Positions 21,353-32,805 are shown, counted from the first letter of the stretch. The stretch is 64,000 nt of DNA from Euphorbia lathyris (GCF_963576675.1 NC_088916.1:5161001-5225000), one strand, 5' to 3'. Numbers and translations: made by a program. The notes: generated by a model not told the origin, from the letters alone.

Positions 21353-22340
21353 TTAACAATATCCCGCAACTCTAGCCAGTCTATCCCACTGTGCTCGTCG
21401 ATCCGCATACAAGAGGTCCCATCCTTCAACGCTACTTTGACGACATCTATTCCAACTAAGCAACATAGGAGGTACCGGAAAATCTCTAGATAAATCTAAC
21501 CGAATAAAATGTTGGTACGAATCACCTAAATGAGCTATAACAATCTCTCGTTGTGGTCGTGTAGCAGTTGAGGGTGCATACAGCGGTAGCACAGTAGCAC
21601 ATGCAATTAAGCTCTGTCCACTCTTGTATCCGAAAACAAATATAGCCGCATTATATAACGAAGCAATCGGATACAAGTCTTGCCAAGCTGACAACCAATG
21701 TGCTATTGTACAATGATTACCATTCCAAGAAATCCGCTCGATTGCCGCATCAATCCCGTCAAAGTAAATTGGCTTGTATAGTATACGTTTAGCAAAAATT
21801 TCATTTGCTACACTCATTCTTACTTTATGCCAACTGTCTTGATTGCCATATACTCGATCCGCCACAACACGAAACCCGCAGTTACCATCGTCTTTGACAT
21901 CGAGATATGATTCAATATACGGTTTAATTATTTCAACAATTTTGTCTGAATTTATGTATTCTGAAATATGACCTGCAGTCCCATCGGTACCTGCAATAAT
22001 ATAATTTTAGAGTTAATAAACATTTAATTTTATAAAAATAATAGTAAAAATAATAGTAAATATTACCAGTTGAGCGGATATTCTGGACGGATGATGAAAA
22101 GCTACGCCCACGACTCCGAGACAAATTGGAAGACCGAGCATGTCCACGTCCACGACGACTTTCACGGTACTTCCACGCACTCGGCAGACGTTTGGTTGAT
22201 AAATTCCCCTTCGGTTGTCCTCGAACATTAGTTTTGACTTTAGGTTCAAAGTATTTAGCTTCGTCTGGATGAAGTTGATCGTGAATAAATTGAGAAATAG
22301 GTGGATCCGTGACCCGCTGTCTCCAATGGACAGACGGGTC
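21353..22340 (-). CDS. MULE-derived protein with OTU-like cysteine protease domain, 5' truncated
   Basis: Two exons on the minus strand read without stops: 22067-22340 and 21990-21353, joined by a GT-AG intron of 76 bp. The first exon encodes DPSVHWRQRVTDPPISQF and a basic linker (RGQPKGNLSTKRLPSAWKY). The second carries the OTU catalytic motif in DVKDDGNCGFRVVADRVY and a probable histidine region in AHLGDSYQHFIRLDL, ending at a stop at 21353. This linker plus OTU order is the C-terminal end of a common class of plant Mutator-like transposase proteins. The OTU fold is a cysteine protease or deubiquitinase; its role in the transposon is unknown. The transposase N-terminal part is not upstream, so this is a fragment. 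It probably no longer works despite the open frame. Confidence 0.72.
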
Positions 22341-22434
22341 CTGAAGTCTAACATAGTTATAGTTATGCAGTGAAAAAAATCAATAGATAAATAAAAGCCA
22401 AAATAATTAATAATAAACATAGTAAAGGGTTTGA

Positions 22435-22497
22435 ACCCGTGACCTTTTACAACAAAACATGCCTCTTAACCAATCCAACAATCTTAAAATATTATGA
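22435..22497 (-). repeat. tRNA-like sequence with A and B box
   Basis: On the minus strand, TGGTTAAGAGG fits an A box and GGTCACGGGTTCAAACCC contains a B-box core. A clean cloverleaf with acceptor stem is not evident, so this is more likely a tRNA-derived repeat head than a tRNA gene. Confidence 0.4.
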
Positions 22498-22928
22498 ATG
22501 CACTACAAAACAGGTTTTACGTCAGCGGCCGGGGGACCCGGAACCCTGGACTAGCTTTGCCACTGGTAACAATATAGAAGGTTCGAATCGTGTTTGGAAG
22601 TAACAATTGTAATTTTTATTTCGTGTCATTTTCGAATAAGCATGTCAATCCTAAACCTCCGTATCAATTTTGTGTCTAACCCAAAAATGATACATTATTT
22701 AATAAGCTAAACCCATACACTAATATTACATATCAATTTCATGTCATGTAATCAAATTGTGTATATTTTTACCGCCTCTAGATTAAGCCACATCAATTTC
22801 ATTTCATGTCAATTTTGGATGAACTATTTACATTACAGATATCTTCCATGGCGGAAGTTCAAAAAACACATTTATATAATAATTAAATTATTTTTTATTA
22901 AACATAAACAATGTTTGAGACAATATTA
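22498..22928. other. 3' flank of the IDM1-like gene, no other gene seen
   Basis: It contains a GC-rich patch near 22524-22560 ('gcggccgggggacccgg') and AT-rich sequence. The last part probably holds the 3' UTR of the minus-strand gene that ends at 22929. No independent gene is visible. Confidence 0.4.
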
Positions 22929-25900
22929 TCATAGAACCAATCTCCTCCTTTTATAATACCTCAATTTTCCACTAAGCTCGGAAGAGTCTTCACTGATTTC
23001 TATATTATCATTACCAGTGTTATTCTCTGTCGATTCTTTCTTTCCACTGGATTTGTCAATTGAGGAATCTATTTTAAGTTTGTCCGCATAATGTTTTAAT
23101 TCGCCTTTCAACTGTTGATAATAAACACTAATCAGATAATGAATTAAGAAGTATACAAGAACTAGAGAGTAAATATAAACGAAAGATACCATAATTACGA
23201 GCTCAATAGGTTCAAGGTGAAGTCTACTGTTTACTGCAGTAACACTGGTAGATTAAAAAAGGTTAGTACTAGGAAAAAATTTATAATTAAAACAAGATAA
23301 GAACATAAATATAAGAACTCTTTTGTCTGAGGTTCAGGTTAGTTCAGTTCAGTTCAGTGGGATTTCGTCACAGTTGTGCTTAAGCAAGCTCAATGTTATC
23401 ACGCGGAATATATAGATGCACATAACATAATTATGACATCTTACCCTAGCCACAAGCAACAAACTAGAGCATAGACTAGATAACTGTCGAACTACTAGAA
23501 TCGCAAAAGATGCAGCGACCTTTGAACACAGCGAAAGTTTAAAGAGAAAATTGAAATTATTTCTCAAATTGACCCGACTTGACAACATTAGGGGGGAAAA
23601 TTGCTCTTGACTGCCGATGTTAGAGGTAAAATTGAATCATTTTAGATTTTTATGGGTAAAACTGCTTCTGGCTATAAACGTTAAGGGTATTTGTGCACAT
23701 TAACTAGCAAGGATTGCACTGCAGTTGAAATCCCAATTTTTGTAAGCTCTAATGTAATTAATTCAAGTACACTAGGATAAATAATTTTCGTCATATATGG
23801 AAAGACTATATTACAGCTAATAACATTACTTAAAAATGAATCTTACTAATTCTATGCAAACTAACTAATTTACTTGAAAATTTTAAATTAAGATCTTTCC
23901 TATTTGGGAATTTAAGAGAGAGACAACACATACATTGCTTGACCTTGCTCCGAAGTTCCAGCCTGAATTTGCTCCGAAGTTCCGATCTGAATTTGCTCCG
24001 AAGTTCCAGAACTAATACTATCATCACTTGCAACTGCAGAATTGTCGAGTTTCGGTGGTATTTCTACAAAACAGAAACATGTCCGATAGATGTTCAATAG
24101 AACAGTTGATTTATTAACCACTTTACAATGTAATTTTACTAAAAATAGACCTTTTGATGGGCATGGTTCAGCAGAAAGGATTTTCATCAGTTGCTTGCGA
24201 CACATGACAGTTTCCTGAAAATTCAAGAACGTGTGGTCTAGTAATTGTAATTTCTCGGGATCCATCAGTTTGGAAAAACCAAATGAACCAATCCATGTAT
24301 TCAACATGGAATAAACAGCAGGCAAAACGAGTCTCTCAATTCCTAATTCCCTGAGCTTCTGAAGAAAACAAAATATAAAAGAAATCAGTTCAATGATGCT
24401 AATCTGTTTGGGGAATTTATATTTGGGTAAATAATTTATTAGTCCCTTTCTTTTTATTTAACATACCACTTAGTCCTCCTATTTTGAAAAATACATTATA
24501 AGGTCCCTATCTTTTTGTCAATATTAATCATTTGGTTCTTCTACTTAGTTTTTTTAGATTTTTAACCAAATATAACGGTTAAAAACCTAGAAAAAAAATA
24601 GACAAGAAGACCAAAGAGTTAATATTGATAAAAGATAGGGATCTTAAAATGTGTTTTTCAAAATACGGGGACTAAACAGTATGTTAGGTAAAAAGGAGGG
24701 GACTAATAAATTATTTACTCTTTATATTTTAAATCTCTATTAGAGGCCATTTCAACTCAACCCAACTCAAACAAAAAGGTACCTCTTCCAGTACATTCAT
24801 TAGCATGCGACACATCCCACGTCGACGGTACTGAGATCTAGTACCCACGAGTGGTAATTCTGCCACCTTCGCCCCGTAGACCCTTAAACAAGAAAAGAAC
24901 ATTTGGTTATTATCATATCATTCAGCAAATGCAAAAGCAAAGAAGGTCAATAGATCCTTGATTTTGCTCCGGTTTAATTTTTCTCTACCTAATAGCAGCC
25001 ACGGAAATAAATTCATCATCTTTCTGCAGAGTTATCGTATAAAATCCTTCAAAATGCAGACGTTTGAGCTCTGCCCTGCAAAAGTTGAAGTAACAAGAAT
25101 TAAACTTGGCCCCATTCTCTAGTACTTGAAAAGCAAGTCATATTCCAAAGATTTAAAAGCAAACAAATAAATTATAACAGGAAATAAAGAAATGGTATGA
25201 CAAAAGTTTCAACAGCTAAATTTGTTTCTAATTATACAGATCCAGAAAACCATGATATCCACTAACATACCATACTGAAAGAAAGCTTTAACATTATCAT
25301 TCAATAAAAATTGGATTAATTATATAGAAATTTTATGTGGTTTCGCTGTTTTATAGATGGGTACCTGTGATATTTTTTTTGCAAAGTCAATAACGTGGTT
25401 TGCAAAATTTTGCATTTGGGTTCACTTTATCATCATAACAACCTCGAAATGAAAATTTTCAAGAGTTAAATGATATTTTAAGCAACTTTATTGTTGTTTT
25501 TTTGATGAGAGAGAAAGTTAACAAAGTAAAAAAAAATGCAAAATTTTGCAAACAACAGAGTTGCTTTTATAAAGAAAGTTACCACAGGTACTCATATGTA
25601 GATTCGTGTAACCACAGGGCATCAACTTGTAATTAACCCATAAAAATTCACTTGTATGAGATTACTTTTTTTAATCTGAAAGAGCTATGATGATTCAAGT
25701 TCAACTGAACGAATCTTAGCAGGACTATATACATCCAAACTTAATAAAGAATATACTTTCACCCGTGTCGGTACTTCATAGGTAATTAGTGACTACGTTA
25801 ACATAACGAATAAAGTTCACAATGTTACAACAAAACTATTTATATTCTTACCTTCTATTGAAAACAACATCCTTAAGAAGATCTCTCTTGGTGTAAGGGT

Positions 25901-28900
25901 CTTCAACACGCTCAAAGCATTCATGCATCATGTCCACTGCCATATTGAGTCTGCTGTAGTTCTCAATCCAGGCCTCATCATTAAAAGCATCAAACTTACG
26001 ACTGTCCCGGTGATTCGGTTTCGACAATGTCCAAGTAAGGTTGCTTGAACCCACTGCAATTGGTTTTCCTAGAAGCTCGTTCAGACCCAAAAAGATCTGC
26101 AATATTTTATCCCGACAGAAAATTATCAATGCGCGGGTGATGTAATATTTTAAAATACCGTAACATTTTAATTGGATGCATAATTGTGGAGAAAATCCTC
26201 TTAATGTATACGGAAAACGAATACTATATCAGAACAATGGTAGTTACCTCTTTGCACTTTTTGGTACAAAACCAATATTCACTTGGAATCGTTTTTAAGC
26301 AGGGGTCTCCCTTATTCCGGATGCACCAAGTATGATCTGTACCAAATAGACATAAGGCGTGTAAAAGACAATTCAAACAATTAGTGAAGTAAATTAGATT
26401 GTTGCAACTTGCAAGATAGACCAAAAGCATATTAAGTTCACCAACATTTTTGCTCGCACTGAGTACAGTTGAGAACATCATCATTTTTGATAGAAAATTC
26501 AGTGTCTCTTTCCAGTTTATTATGGCCACAAATTTTACAACAGCATGACGGGCAGAACCACTGTTTTTCTTTCGGAGTATCCTATAGAAGCACAAAAAGA
26601 TAATTAATGTAGAAGGAACGGAAGTTGTCAAACATTATATATCAAACATACAACTCGTAAAATTGAATACGAAATATATGACTTACCACCAAACCGATGC
26701 AACTTTTATGGAATGATGAAGGACACCCATCACATAATAAAAGATCCCCGCCATATTGACAAACTGAACATATATCATCGTTTAATTTTATATCTAAACG
26801 CGGTTCTACAACAAAATTTTCCATCTCTTTGTGTATAAGTTTCTTCTGGCAATCTAACAAAGAGCGTCCATCTTCCAAACATATGTTGGCAGCCGGACAG
26901 TCGTAGTTGCCACTGATATGAAACTTAAAGCCTTTAAGAGTATAAACCTCAGAACAGCAATTGCACTTGATTCCCTCTCGAGTTATACGACCTCCAGCAG
27001 TTGAATTGGTCTTGCTTCCGATATTGAAATGTACTTTTGCTCTTGGTAAGACAATATTATTGTCTATCAACCATGACAGGACTGTTAGAGGCTTCTGAAA
27101 TGACGGATTAGGAACTGCAGCCTGCTTCACTCTTTTTCTTGTTCCACGAACACTTTCTTTACGAGTGCCTATTCTATTATTTCGTAAAGATGATGATTGT
27201 GATCTTTCCTTTCTTTTCCGGCTGATTTTTCCAATTCCGTCTTTTGATTTTTGAGCTGCTGAAGAATTGTTGGACTGCAATATTCTCAAAGGACTTTCCT
27301 GACAGGCTGCATCTGCCTGAACCTTGCTCACTGCCTCCCGCGTTCCAGTAGAAGCTCTGCAGGCCAACCGAAGTGAATTATAAACTTTCCCTTCCGGTGA
27401 AATATAGCGGAAAACACGATTGCCAGAATCGAGAATTCGCTTGAACTGCCATCCCACAGCTGAAAGGTGCTTCCTTGCTCTCAATGTCATTTCCTTATAA
27501 CCTCTCCCTCTATTACCGATGCTTTGTGACCTTGTGTACCACTGTACAGCTGCTTCTGGGCAGTGTTCGGGTTCGACAGAAACTATATCAGTATCAGAAT
27601 CAGAAGAAACGGCAAAAACCTGATCCTCTGGTGGCTCCTCAGAAAGAGGGGATGGTGAATCATCGGGGCTACTTAATGGACTTCCATTCTCATCTTGAGT
27701 GATCGGAGCAATTGTTTCTGCATCTTCATTCAAAATCAAACAGACTTGACGAATAGAATAGTACACTTTCCCATCAGGAGAAGTGTATCGTAATCTAGCC
27801 TTTTCTTGTTTGAAGTAGTCGATTTTCCAACCTAGATGTAAAAGATGTTTTCTAACATCAACTATAAAAGTTTTATGGTTCTTACCTCTCTGTAAATATT
27901 TAACAATAGCAGCTGGGCAAAATTCAGGTCCAGGAACTATATCCGAGCCAGCAGGTAGCCACTTGTTTTTCTTGTTTTTCGAAGTCATGAACTCTCCATT
28001 TATATTATTGCCACCTGAACTAGAAAAAACTCCCACCTTCTCTGATGAATGAGTATCATGTTTCTCATTCTGCTTACGAGGTACAACTGATAAATCCTGA
28101 GGCAAAACACTTACTGCTTCTTGACAGACAGATACACCTGGTTGACGTTTCTGCACATTAATAAAATTAGCAGACTCTACCAACCCTTGTAACTCTGGAA
28201 GGTGTGTTAGATCTGAAATACGACCCATAACATGTTTAAGTTTATCACCTACTGTCTCAAACACCAAATCGTTCCAGAATTGTTTATCATCGGAAGTCCA
28301 GTCACCAAGTTTCTTAAATTTTTCTTTCTGTCTTAAATCCAACCAGAATTCCTTTGACTTAAAATGAAAACAATTCCCATTGAAGTGCTCAAGCGATTCA
28401 AGGAAAAACCATGTTCCACGTTTCTTCCAAGACCCATTGACATCGTTCCAATCTTGACTAATCCTCATATTAGCAACCGGAGTCTTCATTTCATCCGTCA
28501 ACTCAGGAAAAAACACATTTCTTTCAGAACCATTTTCGTGGTCAAAAATCACACCTTCCCACCAACCGTCGTTATGATGAACTTCCACACACCTTCCATA
28601 ACAGATATCCCCATTTACGATGTTAACGGGAGGCGGAATTGGCCTAATACGCCCACGGAGATTACAAACTTCAGTCTCAGTAACCCTCAAAGTTTCTTCA
28701 ATATAATCAGATTGGTCCTCAACAAGCATGTGATCATATTTAATCACGTATTCCATTTCGGAGTCGAGTAATTGAGTTTCGATAACAACTCCACTGTGCC
28801 AGGAGCCCAGTAACCCTTCTTTTTCACTCCTTACCTGCATTAGTTTGAAAATTTAGCAATTTATCATTTTTTACTCCTGTAACTGAATTTGGAGCACTTG

Positions 28901-30413
28901 GCTCACATACTTTCTTTGTATAACCAATGAAAAGTTCAAATAACCAATAAAACGCAACTTTGTAACCAATAAAACGCAAAAAGCATTAAAACCAAAAACA
29001 TCAATCTATGTTGAACGGGGACACTGATACTGACACTGACACAGACACGGAAAGAGGTATGGACACGGGAAGGGACACGGAAAAGGTTATTTCTAAAATA
29101 GCCTAGACACAAAAATGGACACGGACACGGAAACAAACACGGAAACAAACAGAGGGAAAAGTTATTTCTAAAACATAACCTTCATAAAATAGCCTAGAAA
29201 TGAAATGGACACAGAAACGAATATGGGAAACATTATTTCTAAAACATAACCTTCATAAAATAGCCTAGAAACGAAAATGGACACGAATACGGACACGAAG
29301 CACATGTAGCCAATTCTGTATAACCAATAAAACGCAAAAAACGTTAAAACCAAAAATATCAATCTATGTTGCACTGACACGGAAACAGGTATGTACACGG
29401 AAACGGACACGGAGAATGTTATTTCTAAAAACATAACCTTCATAAAATAGTCTAGAAATGAAAATGGACACAGACATGGAAATGAACACGAGAAACGTTA
29501 TTTCTAAAACATAACCTTCATAAAATAGCCTAGAAATGAAGATGGACACCGACATAGAAACGAACACGGTACATATAACCTTCATAAAATAGCCTAGAAA
29601 CGAAAATAGACACGGACACCGACACGAAACGCAGGTAGCCAACTTTGTATAACCAATAAAAACGCAAAAACCATTAAAACCAAAAACATCAATCTATGTT
29701 GCACGGACACGGACACGGAAACGAACACGGAAACAGGTATGTCCACGGAAACCGACACGTGAAACGTTATTTCTAAAATACAACCTTCCTAAAATAGCCT
29801 AGAAATGAAAATAGACACGGACACAAAATCGACACGGACACATGAAACGATACCGACTCGAAGTGTGCAACATAGACATCAATGAAACTGGAATTCAAAA
29901 TAACCATTAAATCGAAAAACATCAATGAATCCGGAATTCAATATAACCATTAAAACTAAAAACATCAATGAAACCGTTATTCAAAATAACCATTAAAACC
30001 AAAAACATCAATGAATCCGGAATTCGATATAACCATTAAAACGAAAAACATCAATGAATCCGGAATTCAAAATAACAATTAAAACCAAAAACATGAATGA
30101 AACCGGAATTCAAATTAAAACGGAAAAAATCACTGAATCTGGAATTCAAATTAACAAATTAAAACTTATCAAATATCAGTTTTATCCCCAACCATCAAAA
30201 TCCTAACCGTAATCATCAAAGTAGCAGCTACTGAACAGAAGTTACAGAGTATATGAAAACTAGAATGGAATGCAATTACGGAAATCAAAACGAAAAACAT
30301 CAATGAAACCGGAATTCAAAATGAAAATCAAAGAAAAAAAATACCTCAACTCTGTCATAAATACTAAATCGCTTTCGTTGAGGAAGAGAGCAGCAACTTT
30401 CCGGCAATGTCAT
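22929..30413 (-). CDS. IDM1-like PHD-finger histone acetyltransferase, 10 exons
   Basis: Exons, in gene order, were set by reading frame and GT-AG borders: 30345-30413, 26687-28834, 26446-26581, 26248-26336, 25852-26096, 24989-25075, 24783-24882, 24151-24358, 23944-24063 and 22929-23104. They give about 1125 residues. Exon 1 (MTLPESCCSLPQ...YDRVE) splices into VRSEKEGLLGSWHSGVVIE, opening an Agenet/Tudor-like region. Two MBD-like modules follow, around YTSPDGKVYYSIRQVC and YISPEGKVYNSLRLAC. A PHD finger (about 715-790) starts ICSVCQYGGDLLLCDGCP and continues WFCPSCCCKICG and CEQKYHTWC. A GNAT acetyltransferase domain includes RLHFEGFYTITLQKDDEF and the acetyl-CoA loop RSQYRRRGMCRMLMN. This is the order of Arabidopsis IDM1 (ROS4), a nuclear enzyme that acetylates H3 and helps ROS1 demethylate DNA. 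The last exon is the least certain: a competing GTATGT donor and an in-frame stop follow exon 9. Confidence 0.9.
23936..24010 (-). repeat. Three 24-bp tandem repeats in coding sequence
   Basis: Within exon 9 of the IDM1-like gene, a unit encoding GTSEQIQI/A is repeated three times (GTSEQIQI, GTSEQIQA, GTSEQGQA). The DNA units carry 'ggaacttcggagca' at 24-bp spacing, so the frame is preserved and the repeat number could vary between alleles. Confidence 0.9.
24425..24720. mobile_element. Small MULE-like MITE in intron 7 of the IDM1-like gene
   Basis: The ends are GGGTAAATAATTTATTAGTC and its inverse. The arms also share 'gtccctatctttttgtcaat' and its inverse. TTTATATTT flanks both sides (24416-24424 and 24721-24729), a perfect 9-bp target duplication. 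At 296 bp it has no coding capacity. Confidence 0.88.
25315..25645. mobile_element. Hairpin MITE in intron 5 of the IDM1-like gene
   Basis: The left part ('gcaaaattttgcatttg', 'gggtacctgtgatattt') and right part ('atgcaaaattttgc', 'accacaggtactcat') are inverted. The interior shares 'aatgaaaattttcaagag' and 'gatattttaagcaacttt' with the element at 32228-32717. It is a shortened relative of that element. Confidence 0.65.
28960..29870. repeat. Minisatellite with higher-order structure in intron 1
   Basis: A unit of roughly 70-80 bp consists of a 'ggacacggaaacg'-rich half and 'ttatttctaaaacataacc' plus 'ttcataaaatagcctagaaa'. It is seen about seven times. Every 330-350 bp a longer phrase ('taaccaataaaacgc', then 'catcaatctatgttg') recurs, near 28970, 29320 and 29650. 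The array fills the 5' half of the intron as listed in window coordinates. Confidence 0.88.
29875..30175. repeat. Second minisatellite in intron 1, 43-45 bp unit
   Basis: At least six units of the form 'catcaatgaatccggaattc' followed by 'aaaataaccattaaaac' run head to tail, with one more partial unit near 30297. The phrase 'accaaaaacatcaat' is shared with the neighbouring array, so the two may have a common origin. Confidence 0.88.
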
Positions 30414-30891
30414 GACTGAGAAATTCAAACTCCGGCGTTCTGGTTCGGACAGTTGTGGTTCGGACTGAGAAATTCGAAGTTCAGCGTTCTGAATTGAAGG
30501 AGTGTTTGGCTGACTGAAGAGAAAATTGGAAGAATGTTTCGTTACGCTCTTGAAAACACATGCATATGATAGACCTCAAGCAAAATATGTGAAATGACCA
30601 AAACAGCCCTAGCAAGTAAGGAAAGCAACAGCTATTTCTTTAAAAAGGCAAAGGAAAAAAGGAAATAAACAGAAATGATGCCTTTTCAGATTTATTTAGT
30701 TTAGTTTTTAATTTACAAAAAAACAAGAGAAGGTTCTCTGCATGTTTGAAATGTGGTGGTTAGATTTAAAAAAAAAAAAATCTTTTTTTAATAAAACAAA
30801 TTTAAACACTCTTAATAAAACAAATAAACCAAAAATAAATAATAATAATAATACTCTTTTTATAATATTATTATTATTATAAAGAAGAGTG

Positions 30892-31295
30892 GAGATGGAT
30901 GTGTGGTCATACGAGAAAGGATCGGGTGAGTAATGAAATAATTAGGACAAAAGTAGGGGTTACATCTATTGAGAATAAAATGGGGGAAAACCGATTAAGG
31001 TAGTTTGGCCATGTAAGACAAAGAGCGCTTGATGCGCCGGTTAGGAGGACTGAAGAGTGGCAAAGGGATGTCGTGGTGAGGGGTAGGGGAAGACCTAAGC
31101 AAACTTGGAGGAGAGTGATCGAGAGTGATATGAGTTTATTGGGGATTGAGGAAAATATGTTAGTGGATAGGACATAGTGGAGGGAGAGAATTTGTGTTGC
31201 TGACACGACTTGATTTCACGATTTTATATGATGGTTCATGTTAGCCGATCCCGAATCATTTCGGGACTAATACTTTGTTGTTGTTGTTGTTGTTG
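30892..31295 (+). mobile_element. RTE-type LINE, 5'-truncated 3' end, copy 1
   Basis: The plus strand encodes the end of a non-LTR reverse transcriptase: [20 protein letters not shown], then [19 protein letters not shown] and [20 protein letters not shown]. Two tryptophan codons have become TAG compared with the copy at 53840-54282. The stop is followed by about 60 bp of 3' UTR and a (TTG)n tail (31274-31295), typical of RTE-clade LINEs. It lies about 480 bp upstream of the IDM1-like start codon, in the opposite orientation. Confidence 0.9.
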
Positions 31296-31359
31296 AGACG
31301 TTTTAACGATAAGACGTAAAAAATATTTTTAATATTGATAGCGAAAAATTTCGTAATTA

Positions 31360-31865
31360 GGGATGGTAAATGGCAGGGTATCTGTAAGTAGTGTTAATTC
31401 TAAATTTTTATCCGTTTATTTTTTAATTACTTGTATCCGTCTTATTATCCTAATAGGTATACTTCGTGACTTTCATATTCGTCCTATTTAAATCGCGAGT
31501 TCCTTATAGGTTAAGAATCAATACGTAAAATAAAAAAATTACAAATTTAACAAAATATAAATTTAATAAACCATCTATAAATAATTCATTTGTAAACAAG
31601 TATTTTTTTTTGAATAAAAAAAATAGATTGGTTAAAATTCTAAATCAACCTTAATTAATAAAAATAGATTGGCTTAGTGGTTAAAGAGAACGGATGAAAG
31701 TGAAAATATAGCGGGTGCCGATTAATTGGTGCACGGAGGGTTATTCTCATACATGTCACGAGTATTGTTTTTGAGCCTATACCCGTCTCATATCCTTTTA
31801 TACAAGGTACGGATAATCCCATTAGAATCGGATAGTGTCAGATACCTATTGCCGTCCCTACTCGT
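31360..31865. mobile_element. Element with TAGGGATGG / CCGTCCCTA ends
   Basis: The left end 'ttagggatggtaaatggcag' and right end 'attgccgtccctactcg' are inverted relatives. Inside, text such as 'ggataatcccattagaatcgg' and 'cttattatcctaatagg' is also partly inverted. No coding sequence is seen; it is a non-autonomous DNA element of unknown class. Confidence 0.5.
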
Positions 31866-32109
31866 AAGGTTTAAAATAGTAAAATTTTAATTGTAATATT
31901 GGTCGTCAAAAGTAATTCTATCTCTAACTAGGAGGCAGCTCCAGCATTTTAAAGGTCATAGATTATTAATTTTTATAACTCTATTACTTTTTATAAATTA
32001 AAATATAATTAATTTTTTATTTGAATAAAAAATTCAAATAAGGATCAAACTTATTAATTTTTACTGAATAAAAAATTTGAATAAGGATCAAACTTTTGGA
32101 TCCAGTATT

Positions 32110-32805
32110 GATCACATGCACCTTAATGAGCAGGTAGAATTTGCTCATTCACCGTTAGATCTAGGCTTATTAGAATCCTAAGGTGGAGATTTAAAGTATC
32201 ATGAGGCTTGGATTTAAGGGTTAATTACAAATAACTATCCTGTGGTTTGGCCGATTTGCGATGTGGTACCTGTGGTATTTTTTTTGCAAACACAAGCCTA
32301 TGGTTGCAAAATTTTACATGTTTTTTTTACTTTACCAAATTTAACCGATAATGACTTCGAAATGAAAATTTTCAAGAGCTAAATGATATTTTAAGCAACT
32401 TTAATTCTTCAACTTTTTAGGTTTGAGGTCATTTAGGTGTTGTTTTTTATGAGAGAGAAAGATAATGTTTGGAGAGAGAAAACTCCAAAAATGATGATTT
32501 TGAAAAATTAAGAATATGGTTTCATAGTAAATATGATACCAAACAAGTTTAATTCTTGAAAATTTTCATTTCGAAGTCGTTATCGGCCAAATTTGGCAAA
32601 GTAAAAAAAACATGTAAAATTTTGCAACCATAAGGTTGTGTTTGCAAAAAACAAAATACCACATGTACCACATCGCAAATCAGCCAAACCACAAGGTAGT
32701 TATTTATAATTAACCATAGATTTAATAAGCCTATATCTAACGGTGAATGAGCAAATTCACTTGCTCATTAAAGTGCATGTGAAAATTCATGCTTTTGGAT
32801 CAATC
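32110..32805. mobile_element. Nested hairpin elements
   Basis: The outer element has ends around 'tgagcaggtagaatttgctc' (32128) and 'gagcaaattcacttgctc' (32748), with 'cattcaccgttagatc' and its inverse. It is interrupted by an inner hairpin, 32221-32702 or close to it, running from GGGTTAATTACAAATAAC to TTATAATTAACC. The inner one is flanked by TGGATTTAA and TAGATTTAA, a 9-bp target duplication with one mismatch. Neither has coding sequence. Confidence 0.7.

Noticed and set aside
27475..28771. Plus-strand open frames across 27475-28771
   Set aside because: Antisense to exon 2 of the IDM1-like gene, which has clear domains on the minus strand.
29010..30175. CRISPR-like regular repeats
   Set aside because: The repeats are contiguous minisatellite units without unique spacers, inside a plant intron.
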